From Polytrichum commune (lineage: Eukaryota > Streptophyta > Polytrichopsida > Polytrichales > Polytrichaceae): DNA of 64,000 bases. The stretch covers positions 7,812,001-7,876,000 of the forward strand of contig OX485803.1 in assembly GCA_950295325.1 (NCBI GenBank), in the 5' to 3' direction. Below, in pieces: positions 1-11,878 of the stretch (its first letter is position 1; each line of letters opens with the position of its first letter). The notes under the pieces were generated by a model that had not been told where the DNA came from, did not search any database, and worked only from the letters and a program-made list of their open reading frames with translations. The translations under genes were made by a program, and so were the position numbers.

Positions 1-424
1 AGTTAGACACCGTGAAGCTCTGGTCCATAGCCAGGCATCGACAAGTTAATTACAAAGGTGAAAGTGTCTTGTACTGTGATGAATTGAAAAAGAATAAGAA
101 ATGTGGTTCCCTGTGGCCAACTGAGAGCTTGCTCATGGAAAGCAATAACTTGCGTAAGTACGTACCTTACTAGGTGAAAGTGTCTGTATGCCGAATCATG
201 CATGGCCGATTGAAAAAGGAACAAGAGATGTGGTTCCCTCCACTTCTGAACGCCCAAATGGCTGCCAATACTTGAACTTGAGCTTCCTTGATCTGCATGT
301 AATCAATCCTTTCCTCTGTGGCACGAGACCCTTCCTTTAGCATCTCCGGTGGACTAATGTTAGCCGCTTCACATGCACGATCTTAATTAGTGACACAGCC
401 ATCTCGAATTGCCAGGTACTTGAT
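1..424. other. Intergenic, no gene; diverged direct repeat
   Basis: No coding region is recognisable. A segment near 55-113 (GGTGAAAGTGTCT followed by a GATGAATTGAAAAAG stretch and GTGGTTCCCT) recurs in diverged form near 172-240, so this is an old direct duplication with a spacing of about 115 bases. Confidence 0.4.
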
Positions 425-1129
425 TAGGGCCAAGTTCCATGTGCCAGTCCCGGTCCGTTTTTTAAATGGGTGAGAAACAGGTGACATCATCCAAAAAATG
501 GGTGATGTCACCCATTTTATGGAGGGGTACTTCTATGTGGGGTGCCGGTTTATTTCGATTTCCTACTTTCTAACTAAATTTGGTGACTGCTAAGACATGA
601 CACTTTATGAAGGTCACCGACAATGGAGGTCATCATCATTTAATTTTTCATATTTTATTTGCACATCAATTTTCATATATTTATTAAATGAATTCCAAAT
701 TATGTGAAATATATCTATATCTATACATATACATACACATACACATACATACGTACATACGTACATATATATATATTGTTAAGATCTAGATTCTAAAAAC
801 ATCATAAAATACATGTTCCCTAGGAGTACTCCTCAAAAGAAAGAACTTGAAAAACAAAGTGGCCTTTAGTAATCAAGGGTGTACCCTAGGTGACCGGCCG
901 ATCCGGTCACCGGAGCTTTCTAACCAGCACATGTCCTTCTTGTGACCGTTGGGACCGCCGGTCCTTTGGCACCCGTTCTTGCACAACACAAAATGTGGGA
1001 CACCCATCCATGGGGGGTACCGGTCCTTGGGTGAGAGGGATGGGCACATGGCACCACCCTCTTTTCACTGGCCCACCCATTTATTTTGAAAAAAACGGAC
1101 CGGGACCGGCACATGGAACTTGGCCCTTA
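425..1129. mobile_element. Foldback / long-TIR non-autonomous DNA element
   Basis: The left end (TAGGGCCAAGTTCCATGTGC at about 425) is the reverse complement of the right end near 1,129, and the similarity runs inward through CCGGTCCG and an AAATGGGTG stretch for over 50 bases. More scattered inverted similarity (GGGTGATGTCACCC; GGGGGGTACC) continues further in. No transposase is coded. The superfamily is not certain: the ends resemble hAT-type TAGGG termini, but I could not find a clear target duplication. Confidence 0.55.
711..776. repeat. AT/AC-rich simple repeat
   Basis: This is a run of TATC, ATACATAC, CATACGTA and ATATATAT units inside the 425-1129 element. Confidence 0.8.
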
Positions 1130-3089
1130 GAATGTGCTGCTTCTGGATGGGTTCCAGATGCAATATCCAAGGCCACAGGGCCCTCAGAGCTGCTGTTTGG
1201 AAACACAAATTGGCAGTGACTAGTGTACACGGGTCTTAATTTGTCACTTTTCCCTATCCCAATATGAAATGAATTGTGATTGATTTTAAAAGTCCAAGAA
1301 GCTCAAAGGTTTATGGGACTAGAAGTGTATCAAGATGGCATCAAAAAGGTTAATTCCCTAGTGTAATAGAGTGCAATGGCATCATTGAAATAGAGACTAG
1401 TATCAACTTGATGGGCCAATTGGCAAAAAGATTCGGGACTACTTAATATTGCGTACTGTAATAGGGAAGGGAGCCTATCTCTAATGGAAGTTGTAGAGGG
1501 GACACTTCAACACAAAGTGTACTTCATTTTCAACTACATCTTCAAAGCATATTTGCGATTTGTGAACTCTAAAATTTCGTCTAATCCAGGTATGCGGATG
1601 GAGAAGCTCTATCATGCGGCATGAGTATCAAACCATGGCCAACTTGTACGCAAATGTCACTTTTTGGTCCTCGCTGCAACTTTGAATCAAACATACAGCT
1701 TGCAGAGTTTCAGTGCATCACTTATAAGTAACTTATATGCCTGTATATAAGTGCAATGTACCAGAGCAATGTGTATATTGCCAGTACAATGCGCCTATTA
1801 TTGCCAAAGTGATGAGTAGTCGCACCTTCACTACTAGGTAGAAAGCTTCATTAACCGCATGTAATGTTGCCTATCAAAACAATGTCAACTGGCTAAAGAA
1901 GCATGCATTTCCACATGCAAGCAAGTCCCATCAGAAGTTTTGCAAACAATCACTATACAACTCTGAGGTTGACAGAATGAAAACTAACTTTTGCTGCAGA
2001 CATTCAGAACAGCATACATTTTCGGAGATCGTACAATTTTTTTGAAAGTATTAACATTCATTGGAAATAATGTGGCTGATCTTGCAGTGAACTTTCGAGT
2101 GCCTAATTTATGTCTAATTTATTACGCACCACTGCAGCATGAAGTACACGCACGCAGTCTCCAACTTACACAGGGCGAACAGACATAAGTTAGGTATTGC
2201 GGTCGAATATTTGGGGATTTACAACAATTAGAAAGAAAATGTGGTAAGTAAGCTTTATAATCCGTCTAGATATGTGTGTCCAAGGGATCAAAAGGTACAG
2301 GATGCAAGTACGAACCCAATCGACACTCGTGTGGACTTTGTTGGAGGCCAAAAGATCCATGGACCCTACAAGTCCAGGCACAGTCAGTGCAGGAGGTCAA
2401 AATTGAGACCACCCGGGCTCACTCAAAACAGAAAATAATTTCTGGATCATCGAAGGAGGATACTTTAACGCCTTCCAAATGTCACCACATCTGCAGACCC
2501 TGGGGAATCAATGCTTTTCAAGGAACCGTTATATATGCTCGACACTTGTAATGGGACTGAGATTTCACTTGCGACTGGAACAAATCAGTAGGAATCTTGA
2601 ACGACTGGCTTGTGGCTGAAGTCAAGAAATCCAACATCAATCATTGTGGGCAGGTGATGAGGAGACGATGAGGAAGTTTAGTGAAATCCAATCCCAACAA
2701 ATTTTTGGTCAATTCATTTATTTTATCATTTAAAGAGTGTGATTGTGAAGGGCACCTAATGAAGAATCCTGAAACAATTTTTGGATGGCTGACGCAATAG
2801 AGTACATATGTACATTCCTGTGTTGTCTAACCTGTGTAGAATTAGGACTACAATTCAACCTTTCAAAATAATAATAATAATAAAATTATACATAGTTTTG
2901 TCCGTTTTTTTAGGGCAGGAAGTTATAAACAAGAAGTTCTATTATATGGAAAAAAACAATCCATTTTCAAATTAAGGGACAGGATTTGGTATCACTTATA
3001 CCAGTTTTATTGGTAGGAATCATCATGTTTGAATTAGAGGCAAGCCACATATTGAAGAGAGAATCAGCGTAACCTGCGATAGATCAACC
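1130..3089. other. Intergenic, no gene recognised
   Basis: AT-rich sequence with only short open frames and no recognisable domain. It includes a small (ATA)n run near 2,865-2,885. Nothing functional is supported. Confidence 0.5.
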
Positions 3090-3829
3090 CAGTGTTCAAG
3101 TTTGAAGTGTGCACATGCATTTCAATGTGAAGGGCTTCAAAATAATCATACTTCACTTAAACTTTCAAACTGTTTAGCAACACTTCACCCAAAAAAAAAC
3201 TTGATATTGGCTGTTGTGTATTGAATATGAAAATAATATGATCTCTCACTATATTGAAGAAGTACATGCAAAAAAATGATGCACTAAACTTATTTAGGTT
3301 CCCTACATAATGCACTTAATCATCATCCAACTCCAAAGGCAAAGCCCTCCGGATTTTGGTCCATTTCCAAGTGTCAAAATTTCTCGCCCAATTTATATTT
3401 TTCATCAAAAGACCGCATAATGACATTCACATCAATGCATCCAATGTTTCAAGTTTCAATCAACTTCCGCGATCACTCTTCACCCAATTTTGTTTGGGAA
3501 ATCCACGTTCACACATAGCTATGCTTGCCAAGCCAAAGTTGCAGTGTGGGCCGAGTCGAAGTTGCACAATCGAAATTGCAAGAGTTATTGGAATTTGGAA
3601 GTGTCTCCTAAGGTACCAAGATTGGAGCCCAACTATGTTTTTATTTGCAAATTGCAACCACTGTATTTCGTGACAAGCAGTTTTTGGAGAGACGTTCAGT
3701 GTGAAGAGTGGAAACTTTGCTAAACACATTTTTGTGAAGTGCTCAAAAGAAAGAAAAAAAAAAGAAACAACTTATGTAACGGCCAAAATGACATTTGACA
3801 GGTGTTGAGGATGTCAATATTGAACACTG
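3090..3829. mobile_element. Non-autonomous hAT element, copy A, with 8-bp TSD
   Basis: The element begins CAGTGTTCAA and ends TTGAACACTG. It is flanked by a perfect 8-bp duplication, GATCAACC at 3082-3089 and again at 3830-3837, as expected for hAT transposition. The interior holds a decayed minus-strand remnant of an hAT C-terminal (dimerisation) region. A second, diverged copy in the same orientation is at 54,489-55,193. The copy cannot encode a transposase, so mobilisation would need an autonomous relative. Confidence 0.85.
3345..3534 (-). pseudogene. hAT transposase C-terminal remnant
   Basis: On the minus strand the translation reads CERGFPKQNWVKSD, then a stop, then LKLETLDALM. This matches the pattern common in hAT/ZNF862-like C-terminal regions (a CERGFS..N..K...R.RL..E.LDALM pattern). 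An in-frame TGA at 3460-3462 plus further stops show it is dead. Family knowledge: this segment forms the hAT dimerisation domain. It is the only coding trace in the 740-bp element. Confidence 0.65.
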
Positions 3830-4243
3830 GATCAACCTTTCAATATCTTATTAATCTCCAAATGAAATGGCCACCTGTGCAATTCTCATTCTGCATGGAA
3901 GCACTCATGACTCTACTTTTACAATCTTCAAAAGACCCATGCATGAGTCCTTAGAGCTGGCAATAAAGCTCCTTTCTGCCATTCCATTTCAACAACGGAT
4001 TCGATGACAAATCGAATTCGATCCCTTCACAGTTTGATCGGATTGACTCTGATCAAACTTAGGCGGACTGATGTCCAGTTTGCACTGGACACCATACATT
4101 CTTCTACCAATATTAAAAGTGAGTGGCACAGCCTGGCTGCCCAATATAACTTACATGATCTAACTTATGACACCATTGCCCTTAACCAATTATAGCCAAC
4201 CAATTGATATGTTTTACTCAATAAACACACAAAAGAGAGATAT

Positions 4244-4326
4244 GGGCGAACCAACCCACACACTCGCTCCTTGTTGGATGCCTAAACCTTTGCCTCCAAG
4301 GAACCAGTGTGCGGGTTGGTTCGCCC
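4244..4326. repeat. Short inverted repeat (hairpin, 21-bp arms)
   Basis: GGGCGAACCAACCCACACAC at 4244 is followed by its near-perfect reverse complement ending at 4326 (one mismatch), with about 41 bases between the arms. It is probably a tiny MITE or a fragment of one. Confidence 0.7.
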
Positions 4327-5306
4327 TAGCCCAAAAGAGAGCCATAAACAAGTAGACTTGACACAAGGGTCAAGGATGGAAATGTCACTTGGGTGCAAGC
4401 ACGGTAAAGTGGACAGTTCTCGATTCTTGCAAAGATTCAAGTGAAAGTGATTCAAAATTGTATACTAATTTCACATTTTGCAAGGATAAAATTCATGCAC
4501 ATTTAAAAAACATCTTTCTCTACAATGTCGAGAAATTTATATTGATTTTTTTTGAAAGCATGCACATTTTAGAAGATAGTGTAAGTGGTGTGGCAAGTAG
4601 ATGACAGTGATCAAATAAATTGTCTAAGTTTCGCTTTAAATATAAGAAAAGTACATTATTTTGATGAGTTTTCTACTATTTCTTGAAGATGCCCTCAAGG
4701 AATATGTTAAAAGCAAAGTCAAGTTCAAAATATTAAGTTCATGAATTTTATGTTCAAAACCAAATGTAACTAGTATCTTTTGAACATTTCTTTAAATGAT
4801 AAGGTTTGTAGATTTCATCTTGATATTTTCTTTATTTGAGTACTTTACACAATAATAGAGGGCACCATATAAAGTTTTAAATATAAATAACATTTTTCTA
4901 TTCATTTAAGGAAATTGACCAAAAAACAATTGGTTTTAGTTTAATGAATCTTTTTTTTGGGTCCACTTGACTATGCTTGCATCCACATTAAAGCTTTGAA
5001 CTTTTCCCTGATAGGTGAGTGTAAATGACATCGGTGAGAAACATAACTTATGCATTGATATGTATTCGGGATGCATGTTCTGCCATACCAATTGTACTAC
5101 TTATTTCTTATCATGTTATTTCTCTAAATCCCCTTGCCAGGTCCTATGAACATAGTATTCGTGAAAACGTCACATTCACATGTGATGTTATTTTTCCAAG
5201 GCTGACTCAGTTTCTAGTCTTGTGGAGTGCACTTCAACTTTGGGAAATTTTGCATTTTGGAAAAAAAAGTATATGGACACCTATGGTACAAGTTCATAGA
5301 ATAAAG

Positions 5307-5407
5307 AAGAAGTCTTTTTATATCATGTATGTTATGTTTTGATTACTATCAAGAGTGTTCGAAGTAACAATGACGAACATAACATTCATGATATAAAAAG
5401 ACTTCTT
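5307..5407. repeat. Foldback of about 100 bp
   Basis: An arm at 5307-5338 (AAGAAGTCTTTTTATATCAT and onward) is repeated in inverse at 5376-5407 with a single mismatch, leaving a 37-base loop. It may be a small MITE or a hairpin RNA source; no gene was recognised around it. Confidence 0.7.
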
Positions 5408-6318
5408 CCCTCGTTATCACTTGCACTTGCTACTAGCATTTTGTAAATACATCTAGATGTAGTTGGCAAAAGCTACCTCCAAAACTCAATTCAAGGCGGC
5501 CTTCCTTGTATTCGAGAAAATGGCATCTATGACATTTTGCATGCCATGTGATGTTTTCACAAATACCATGATATTATGGTGAGAGTCCCGCCTTGGTGGT
5601 TGTACTTCGGTTACTTCTTGTGATGGAATGCGTTCAATTTGCACCCAAAAAAAATTAAAATACTTATTGCTTAGCATGGCTCGGGCTTCAAGGCGTTAGC
5701 TAGAGGGGAGGGGGGTGTTATATGTATACTCATCCATCATGGATGATGGGTGGACTAGTAGAGATAAGGCCCTTTATAGGTTAGTGGTGCCGATTCATTC
5801 CAACTTATAACCCCACTAGACTAAGGCCCCCTTTGCAATAGAGAGCTGAAGAGTTGTTGAAGAAATGAGCTTGTTCAATGGTAGTGGAGTTTGTTAGGCG
5901 CGTTGCTTGTTCATCCAAGTCCAATTTACATTTTTTACATTCAACTTGAGAGCTTTTGAAAGCCTTTACTGGGCTTACAACAACTAGATGGCACCTTGAT
6001 GGATCCCACATGAATTGATGATGACAAATTCTCAATAAAATTTGACAAGTTTTTGGTCATCCTCATAAGCTACCTCAAGAGTGTCGAGAGTTTGAACGCT
6101 CATTTCGTGGGTCCCAAAGCAACAAACTTCCAAGCATCTTCTTGGCTCCTGTGGACCTCGTTGAATGTTTTGTCGTTTAAAATCACGTGCTATCAAACGT
6201 TCACAAAATCACCAATTGTTTTAGATCAATTTTTAGAACATGTACCAATTTAATGGAGAAGAACCAAAAGATGTCAACATGAAACCAGTTGAACTTTCGA
6301 AACACTAGGAATAGGCAC

Positions 6319-6520
6319 CACGGGCCTTGGCTTGGTGGTTAGGGCTCATGACCCCCAATGAGGAGGTTGTGGGTTCTATCCCCCATGCCGGCGTGGTGCT
6401 CACCACCTTAGTCCACCCAACTATGGTGGGGGGTCCTTGGACCTTGTTGTATGGGTACCTCAAAGCCCTTTGGGGGGATACCATGTCCGGTATCTTCAAG
6501 GCACTAGTGGCTTGCTAGGA
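6319..6520 (+). mobile_element. tRNA-derived SINE (head region)
   Basis: The sequence has a pol III A-box-like TTGGCTTGGTGG at about 6327-6338 and, after the expected gap, a B-box-like GGTTCTATCCC at 6372-6382. The stretch from GGGCCTTGG onwards looks like a degenerate tRNA body followed by a non-tRNA tail. This is the usual layout of plant SINEs. The 3' boundary is approximate because I see no clean A/T tail. Confidence 0.55.
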
Positions 6521-7645
6521 ACTTGTATAGTGTGTCACTATAGTGTCCATCCTCGAAAGGGGAGAGTAGTATTTGTCCCAATGTCCCCTTGTCCAGTGGG
6601 CATCGGGTCATTGGCATTACGAACGGACACTTTATTCACGCCGGCCCCTTGCTTGAAAGGGGTTGGAGTTTCTATCTATCTCAACCGCTTATGCCCAAAA
6701 ACCTCCCGACACTGCTTCATATACATAGAACAATGTCACTGCATTTTATCTTCGTAATGGACGAGTTTCTGTGGTTTTCTCCAGCCATCATCATGTGCAT
6801 TTCCAGGTTTCGTTAAAGGGGGCCATGGAATTTAACTTTCCTTGCAAGTCTGTAACGGAGACCTCGGGGAAGTTAGATCGACCAAAGCGGCCACCAAAAG
6901 AACGGTCGACCCTCGCATGCAATTGGTGATTTGAGATATGCCAGCGAGGCAGTGACACATGGATCGGCAGTGACACGTGGCCACCCTTGGAATACAGCTC
7001 AAAGGGGACACTCATGTCCATGAGTGGGAATTGATACACTCCCCCAACTTATGAAGGGCCCCTTCACACACGAGCCAAGGGCCGTGATCATGAAATTGTG
7101 AGAGCCCAAAGGAAAGTGTCCAAAGGCCATCCCAACACACCTTCAAAATCGTGTAGTGTGGCACGGATCTTCAAGAGTAGTGTGAAGTCATATGTGACCG
7201 GACCCTCAACCGAATTTTATTTCAAGGAATTTCTATTCATGCGGGTCCTCACACATGATAAAATAGAATAAAGCAACGGTTGTGAGTGTTCGGAGTGTTG
7301 TGGTCTCCCGGTTTGGTGTTAGGCTTACCTCCAAGAGGTGGTTTTGGAAAATAGTCCAAGTGACCATGAGACATGATCCATTTGATGCCACGTAGGAACC
7401 CATGTAGACTTCATATCCATCTTGCATCCACATACTCCGTTGGTCTCTCAAGCGTAGTGTGAAACGAACTTGGACCGGCTCTGCCTTTTCTACCAATGAG
7501 AGCGCTTGGAGTGTAATGGTCACGGGCTTTCAGTCTCATGTGTGAAGTGGCCCTAAGAATGTAATGTATGCTGGGCTCTAAGTCATGTGGAACTCACCTG
7601 TCATGCGTTTGCAAGCAATGGCACTATGATCCAGAACTAGGGGAT

Positions 7646-7674
7646 CACTATGCCAAAAACAAGCTTTTTTTACT
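7646..7674 (+). repeat. CACTA left terminal inverted repeat
   Basis: It starts CACTATGCCAAAAACA and pairs with 19841-19869 with two mismatches in 29 bases. It is preceded by GAT. Confidence 0.93.
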
Positions 7675-8003
7675 ACAACAAGTTGACCGAACTAGACTAA
7701 CTAGTCACATGAGGACTACAACTAGTAAAAATAGATTCCCAGAAGATTCCTAGTCAAGTTGTAGTAAAAAATAAGAGGACCTCGAGGGGACCAACTTCGG
7801 GAACAAAATTTTACTCATTGGGTACGACCATGGTGACCAATTTGATTAGTTTTAGTCAACGTTGACTACATCAGTCGACGTCTCAAAAGACCACACTATA
7901 ATCTATCTTCATTGTAATCTGGCTTTTCCTCTCTTTCTTGCATTGCTACATGAACGTCCTCAACTTCTAGTACTGTGCATCCTTCTAGCACAGGTGCACG
8001 AGA

Positions 8004-8765
8004 TTACACATCTTCGTTTAAAATATTAGATCTCAATCCACGGTAGTCTTCATCTCTGCCTAGAACTAAACTGAGTGGCTCAGGTTTCCTCTCGGATGTA
8101 GATGCCACTCTTGCACCTCGAGCTTCTTTCCTCAGCGCAACTTTCCATTCGGGATTCTCTACATCGTCCACAAAAAAGACTTGTTGCACATGGAGGGGAA
8201 ATGCAAAGGAGTCTGCTGAATACGGGATGATACGATCAAATTTGATTAATGTGAAGCCGTAGTCATCACGTTTCATTGTTGCTCCGATACCCCGGAGGTT
8301 AGCTCTCATCCATGTGCAATACAAAACTATCAGCTCAAACTCTCCATAGTCTACCCCTATTATTTCTTCCACCCATCCTATGTATTCTAAATTTGCTGTG
8401 CGTACATTTCGTGAACTGTTGCTCGCACGACATGCTTGCAAAAAGGTAGTTGCCACACCACTATCACACGTATTCATGTTTGATTCTACGCTGCGAACCC
8501 TGATGTGGTTGCCGTACGCATACATAGACTTGTAGGATTTGGTGTTCCTTGAAGGTGGCATTAGCAATGCTTGAACATCCATGGATACATCAATCCATTG
8601 GTTGATGTCATCTTGCACTACAACAGGAAACCAGGTTGTGAAGGCCTCCTTTTGAATGTTGCTTGGGTACTCCAATCTCCTACCCCGGTGTTGACGTCGC
8701 ATGTCTTCCCTTGACCTCTCCCTTCGGGTCAATTCTGTTGTGTGTCGTCTACACCACACACCCAC
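8004..8765 (-). CDS. TNP2 exon 4: DUF4216 region
   Basis: Up to 253 residues are open. The stretch LEYIGWVEEIIGVDYGEFEL, then VLYCTWM, GFTLIKFDRI and PLHVQQVFFVDDVENPEWKV, matches the DUF4216 domain that closes many plant CACTA TNP2 proteins. The upstream exon border is uncertain; a possible acceptor (ACACAACAG) lies a few codons into the open frame. It ends at a normal stop at 8004. Confidence 0.75.
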   Translation of the reverse strand: MGVWCRRHTTELTRRERSREDMRRQHRGRRLEYPSNIQKEAFTTWFPVVVQDDINQWIDVSMDVQALLMPPSRNTKSYKSMYAYGNHIRVRSVESNMNTCDSGVATTFLQACRASNSSRNVRTANLEYIGWVEEIIGVDYGEFELIVLYCTWMRANLRGIGATMKRDDYGFTLIKFDRIIPYSADSFAFPLHVQQVFFVDDVENPEWKVALRKEARGARVASTSERKPEPLSLVLGRDEDYRGLRSNILNEDV

Positions 8766-9221
8766 TTTTTGGTGTCATTATTTACTTGGATTACCACGAC
8801 ACTATAATAGAGCTTCAAAAATGCAATGACTGAAATTAGTCATCCAAATAACAATGATGACTCCATTTAGTTTTGCGAAGCATATCTAGTATTGATGTTA
8901 GTCACACTATGGATGCTTATGACTATGACTAGTCAACAATGTAGTCACACAAGCAAGAACACAGAGTACGTGGTTTTACTCTCTGTAAACTTGCAATGGC
9001 TCCGCATTGTTCAACACAAATTCATGTATCCAAAGACGTAGTTCGTCTGGTTACAACCGATGCCGCCCATTTCCTTCTATGACCTCGCTATTCATTACGG
9101 GTTCTTCTTTGTCATCCCACACACGACGCTCACTTTCACAACATTATTGCATATATTCAGTACAAAATCCCATTGCTTCATCCATGATGTAGCCTTGTGT
9201 CATAGAGCCCTCATGATTGCT

Positions 9222-9878
9222 TCAAAGACGCACGTATCCTTTCAGAGTTTTTAGGTACCGTTCCATTGCGTACATCCACCGGGTGTGCACTGGTCCGCAA
9301 ATGTCTAACTGTTGCACCAAGTGAATAGGCAAGTGGGACATGACATCAAAGAATGCTGGTGGTAAGACCCTTTCCAACATACACATAGTAACGGCTGTCT
9401 CATTGAACAAATCAGTCATGCTTGAAGGATCCACCGACTTCACGCACAAACGGGCAAAGACTCGGCATATCCGTATAATGGCAATTCGGACATCCTTTGG
9501 TAAGAGCGTTCGTAAACACAATGGCAAGATTTGTTGCATTAGAATGTGGTAGTCATGACTCTTCATTCCTCGTAACTCTCCATCTTCTGTGATTCTTTTA
9601 GACAGTTGGCCCACGTACTTGCTAGGAGTCTTCAATCCACGAATGATGTTTGTAAACACAACCTTCTCTGCTCTTGATAGAATATACGGAGCTCTTGGTA
9701 TGAACAAGGTTCCCCTTGCACCGCCATGAACGGCGTGCAATTCCGGCCTAATGTTTGCTTCCGCTAGATCCATCCGTACTTTGAGGTTATCCTTTAAACC
9801 CCAAATTGTCTTCATGATGTTCTCACATAACTTCTTTTCACAGTGCATTGCATCGAACACATGCCTTATTGTAAGAGA
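9222..9878 (-). pseudogene. TNP2 exon 3: DUF4218 region with in-frame stop
   Basis: The acceptor is TATGCAG just before 9878. The frame codes SLTIRHVFDAMHCEKKLCEN, then LRGMKSHDYHILMQQILPL, RIAIIRICRVFARLC and LDICGPVHTRWMYAMERYLK. These are canonical DUF4218 signatures. After KGYVRL a TGA (9222-9224) stops translation where relatives continue. Codons beyond it still read SNHEGSMTQGYIMDEAMGFC, clearly homologous to the normal continuation, so the stop is a mutation and not the natural end. Confidence 0.8.
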
Positions 9879-10133
9879 CTGCATACAAACATTGGCTCCC
9901 ATTAGTGGAATTATATTTGTACTCTTAGTCATCATACAATCACTATTATATTAGCATTGACAATGTGTAGTCAATCATATTTGACTATAGTCAAGTTTGT
10001 ATGGATGTCACTAGAAGTTGACTACTGGTAGTCCTCCAAACCAATTTTTGAAGCTTTCAGTTATTCTTTGACTATTGTTAGTCTTATTTTAAGTCATGAG
10101 GGTATGACAATGGGTTTGGAACTAAACACTCAC

Positions 10134-11570
10134 CTGCCAATATGGAAGTGCAAATAATGCAGACAGTCTTTTCACGCCTGTGTCATGTATTGGATCATTT
10201 AACCCCCCTGGTCTGTTTCGTGGGGAGTCAGCCAACCAATTTTCTCTCCTCATCGCATAACGGACTATGTCACGGCCACTTAGCTGTCTTGGTGGTAGAC
10301 GGGTCTCGGTTGATCCATCAAATGCTCTCTGCAATCTTCGATATGGATGGGTTCGGTTCAAGAAACGACGATGCCCTAAATATACATTCTTCGTTAACGC
10401 TGTAGAACGTCCGGTTGTTACACTAGGACCACATTCGGTGCACCCTCTGTACCCCTTTGTCACTTGCCCTGACACTAAGCCATATGCCGGGAAGTCATGG
10501 ATGCACCACATGAGGATGACCTTCAACGTGAAACTCCTATTCACACTCTCTGCAGATGCATCTACTGCATCAATGCCTTCCCAAAGTTGCTGCAATTCTT
10601 CAATCAATGGAGCAAGGTACACATCCACATTTTTAGATGTGACACTCTCTTTCCCAGGAATGATGAGGGCCAACATTAAGAAAAACCGTTTTGTCACCAA
10701 CCATGGTGGCAGATTGTAGTTCAGTAGTACAACTGGCCAAGTGGAATGACTTAGGGATTGGTTTGAGAATGGATTGACACCGTCTAGAGCAAGTCCTAGT
10801 CGTATGTTCCTTTCCTCCAATGCAAACCCTGGATATACAGAGTCAATGTGTTTCCACGCCTTTGAGTTTGGAATGCATTCCACGTTGCCATTACAGTTCT
10901 TCCGTTCGATATACCACTTATTTAATTTTGCGAGAGATGTACATCGATACATCCTTTGTAGCTGTGGTATGAGTGGAAAATGCCGCAGAACTTTCATTGG
11001 TGTCCTGCTTGACTCGGATTTGTACCTCAATTGTCCACATTTTGGACAATTCATTGCGCCTTCTAGCTCCTTTCGAAATAAACAACACCCATTTATACAG
11101 GCATGTATTGAGACAAATGATAATCTGAGTTGCCTTAGATACTTATGAGCTTCATAGTAAGATTTTGGAAGAGTGTTTTTGATAGGTAATAGCTCCGACA
11201 GCAACTTCAACAATTCTGTAGCGCATGCATTGGAGACTCCAAAGACAACAAAGCAATTTAAAAGGAGAATGACCGCAACTACTCGGCTTGTTTTGCTGCC
11301 CTCATATAGTGGGACTGCAGATTCTTCTAGTAGATCCATTCCTTCCTCAACCATAAATTCCCGTTCATCTTCAAGTATGGTATCCTCCTGGCCATCATTG
11401 TTGTTGTTCTCAAACCGACCAAAACACTCTATTATCATCCGTTGCACTTCAAACTCGCCTTCATCATTCTCATGCTCACTTGCGCCGCTGCTTTCCTCGT
11501 GTTCGGCGTCCATTGTGCTTGGAAGAACGTCATCAATATTTGGTGTTCTTTCTTGGCCAGTAAGACCAAT
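10134..11570 (-). CDS. TNP2 exon 2: transposase core
   Basis: The exon codes 479 residues, with acceptor CTACAG at 11576-11571 and donor GTGAGT from 10133. The start is acidic (DAEHEESSGASEHEND). Then come CINGCCLFRKEL and CPKCGQLRYK, which match the zinc-ribbon part, followed by ERNIRLGLALDGVNPF, WPVVLLNYNLPPWL and CIHDFPAYGLVSG. These are the landmark strings of TNP2/Transposase_21, with acidic residues in LALDG and CIHDFPA as candidate catalytic positions. The end, GVKRLSALFALPYWQ, continues naturally into the next exon (SLTIRHVFDAMHC). Confidence 0.85.
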
Positions 11571-11680
11571 CTGTAGTCACAACATTGACATATGTGACTA
11601 TGGATAGTCAAATACTGACATATGGGGTTAGGGTTTAGATGCACTAATTCCAACCACATTTTAGGAATACAAACACATAC

Positions 11681-11878
11681 CAGTATAGACCTATGGAATT
11701 GTGGATCGCGTTTGTAATGCCTTAGATGCTTGCAAATGGTTTCTCTTGATAGAACCCTCCCACCCATGCAGTTTTTACATGGGCATGGATATGATGACAG
11801 GAACATTCCATTTGCCTCCTTCTCCTCTAGGTCCCACAGTTGTAGGTGCAGGAGTTCGTCTATTGAATTCTTGTCCAT
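11681..11878 (-). CDS. TNP2 exon 1: transposase-associated domain
   Basis: It starts at the ATG at 11878 and codes 66 residues: MDKNSIDELL, then a YPCPCKNCMGGR cysteine motif, RETICKHL and GR/H-rich turns. This is the small zinc-binding-like domain found at the N terminus of plant CACTA TNP2 proteins. The donor is GTATGTG at 11680-11674, leaving phase 0. Confidence 0.8.

Larger units (their letters stand above)
3838..7645. other. Intergenic stretch with only small repeats
   Basis: Apart from the hairpins at 4.2 and 5.3 kb and the SINE at 6.3 kb, I see no gene. Open frames here are short and low in recognisable motifs. The right edge is the GAT target site of the CACTA element. Confidence 0.5.
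8004..11878 (-). pseudogene. CACTA TNP2-type transposase gene (four exons, damaged)
   Basis: Inferred exons on the minus strand are 11878-11681, 11570-10134, 9878-9222 and 8765-8004. The first three join in phase 0 at good GT-AG sites and give the usual CACTA order: transposase-associated domain, TNP2 transposase (Transposase_21), DUF4218, then DUF4216. The product would bind the element ends and catalyse cut-and-paste transposition in the nucleus. Damage: in the DUF4218 exon a TGA at 9222-9224 interrupts the frame after KGYVRL, and the same frame resumes with SNHEGSM, then meets TAA codons near 9151 and 9056. I therefore treat it as a recent pseudogene. Introns contain GACTA..TAGTC palindromes. 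Confidence 0.85.
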
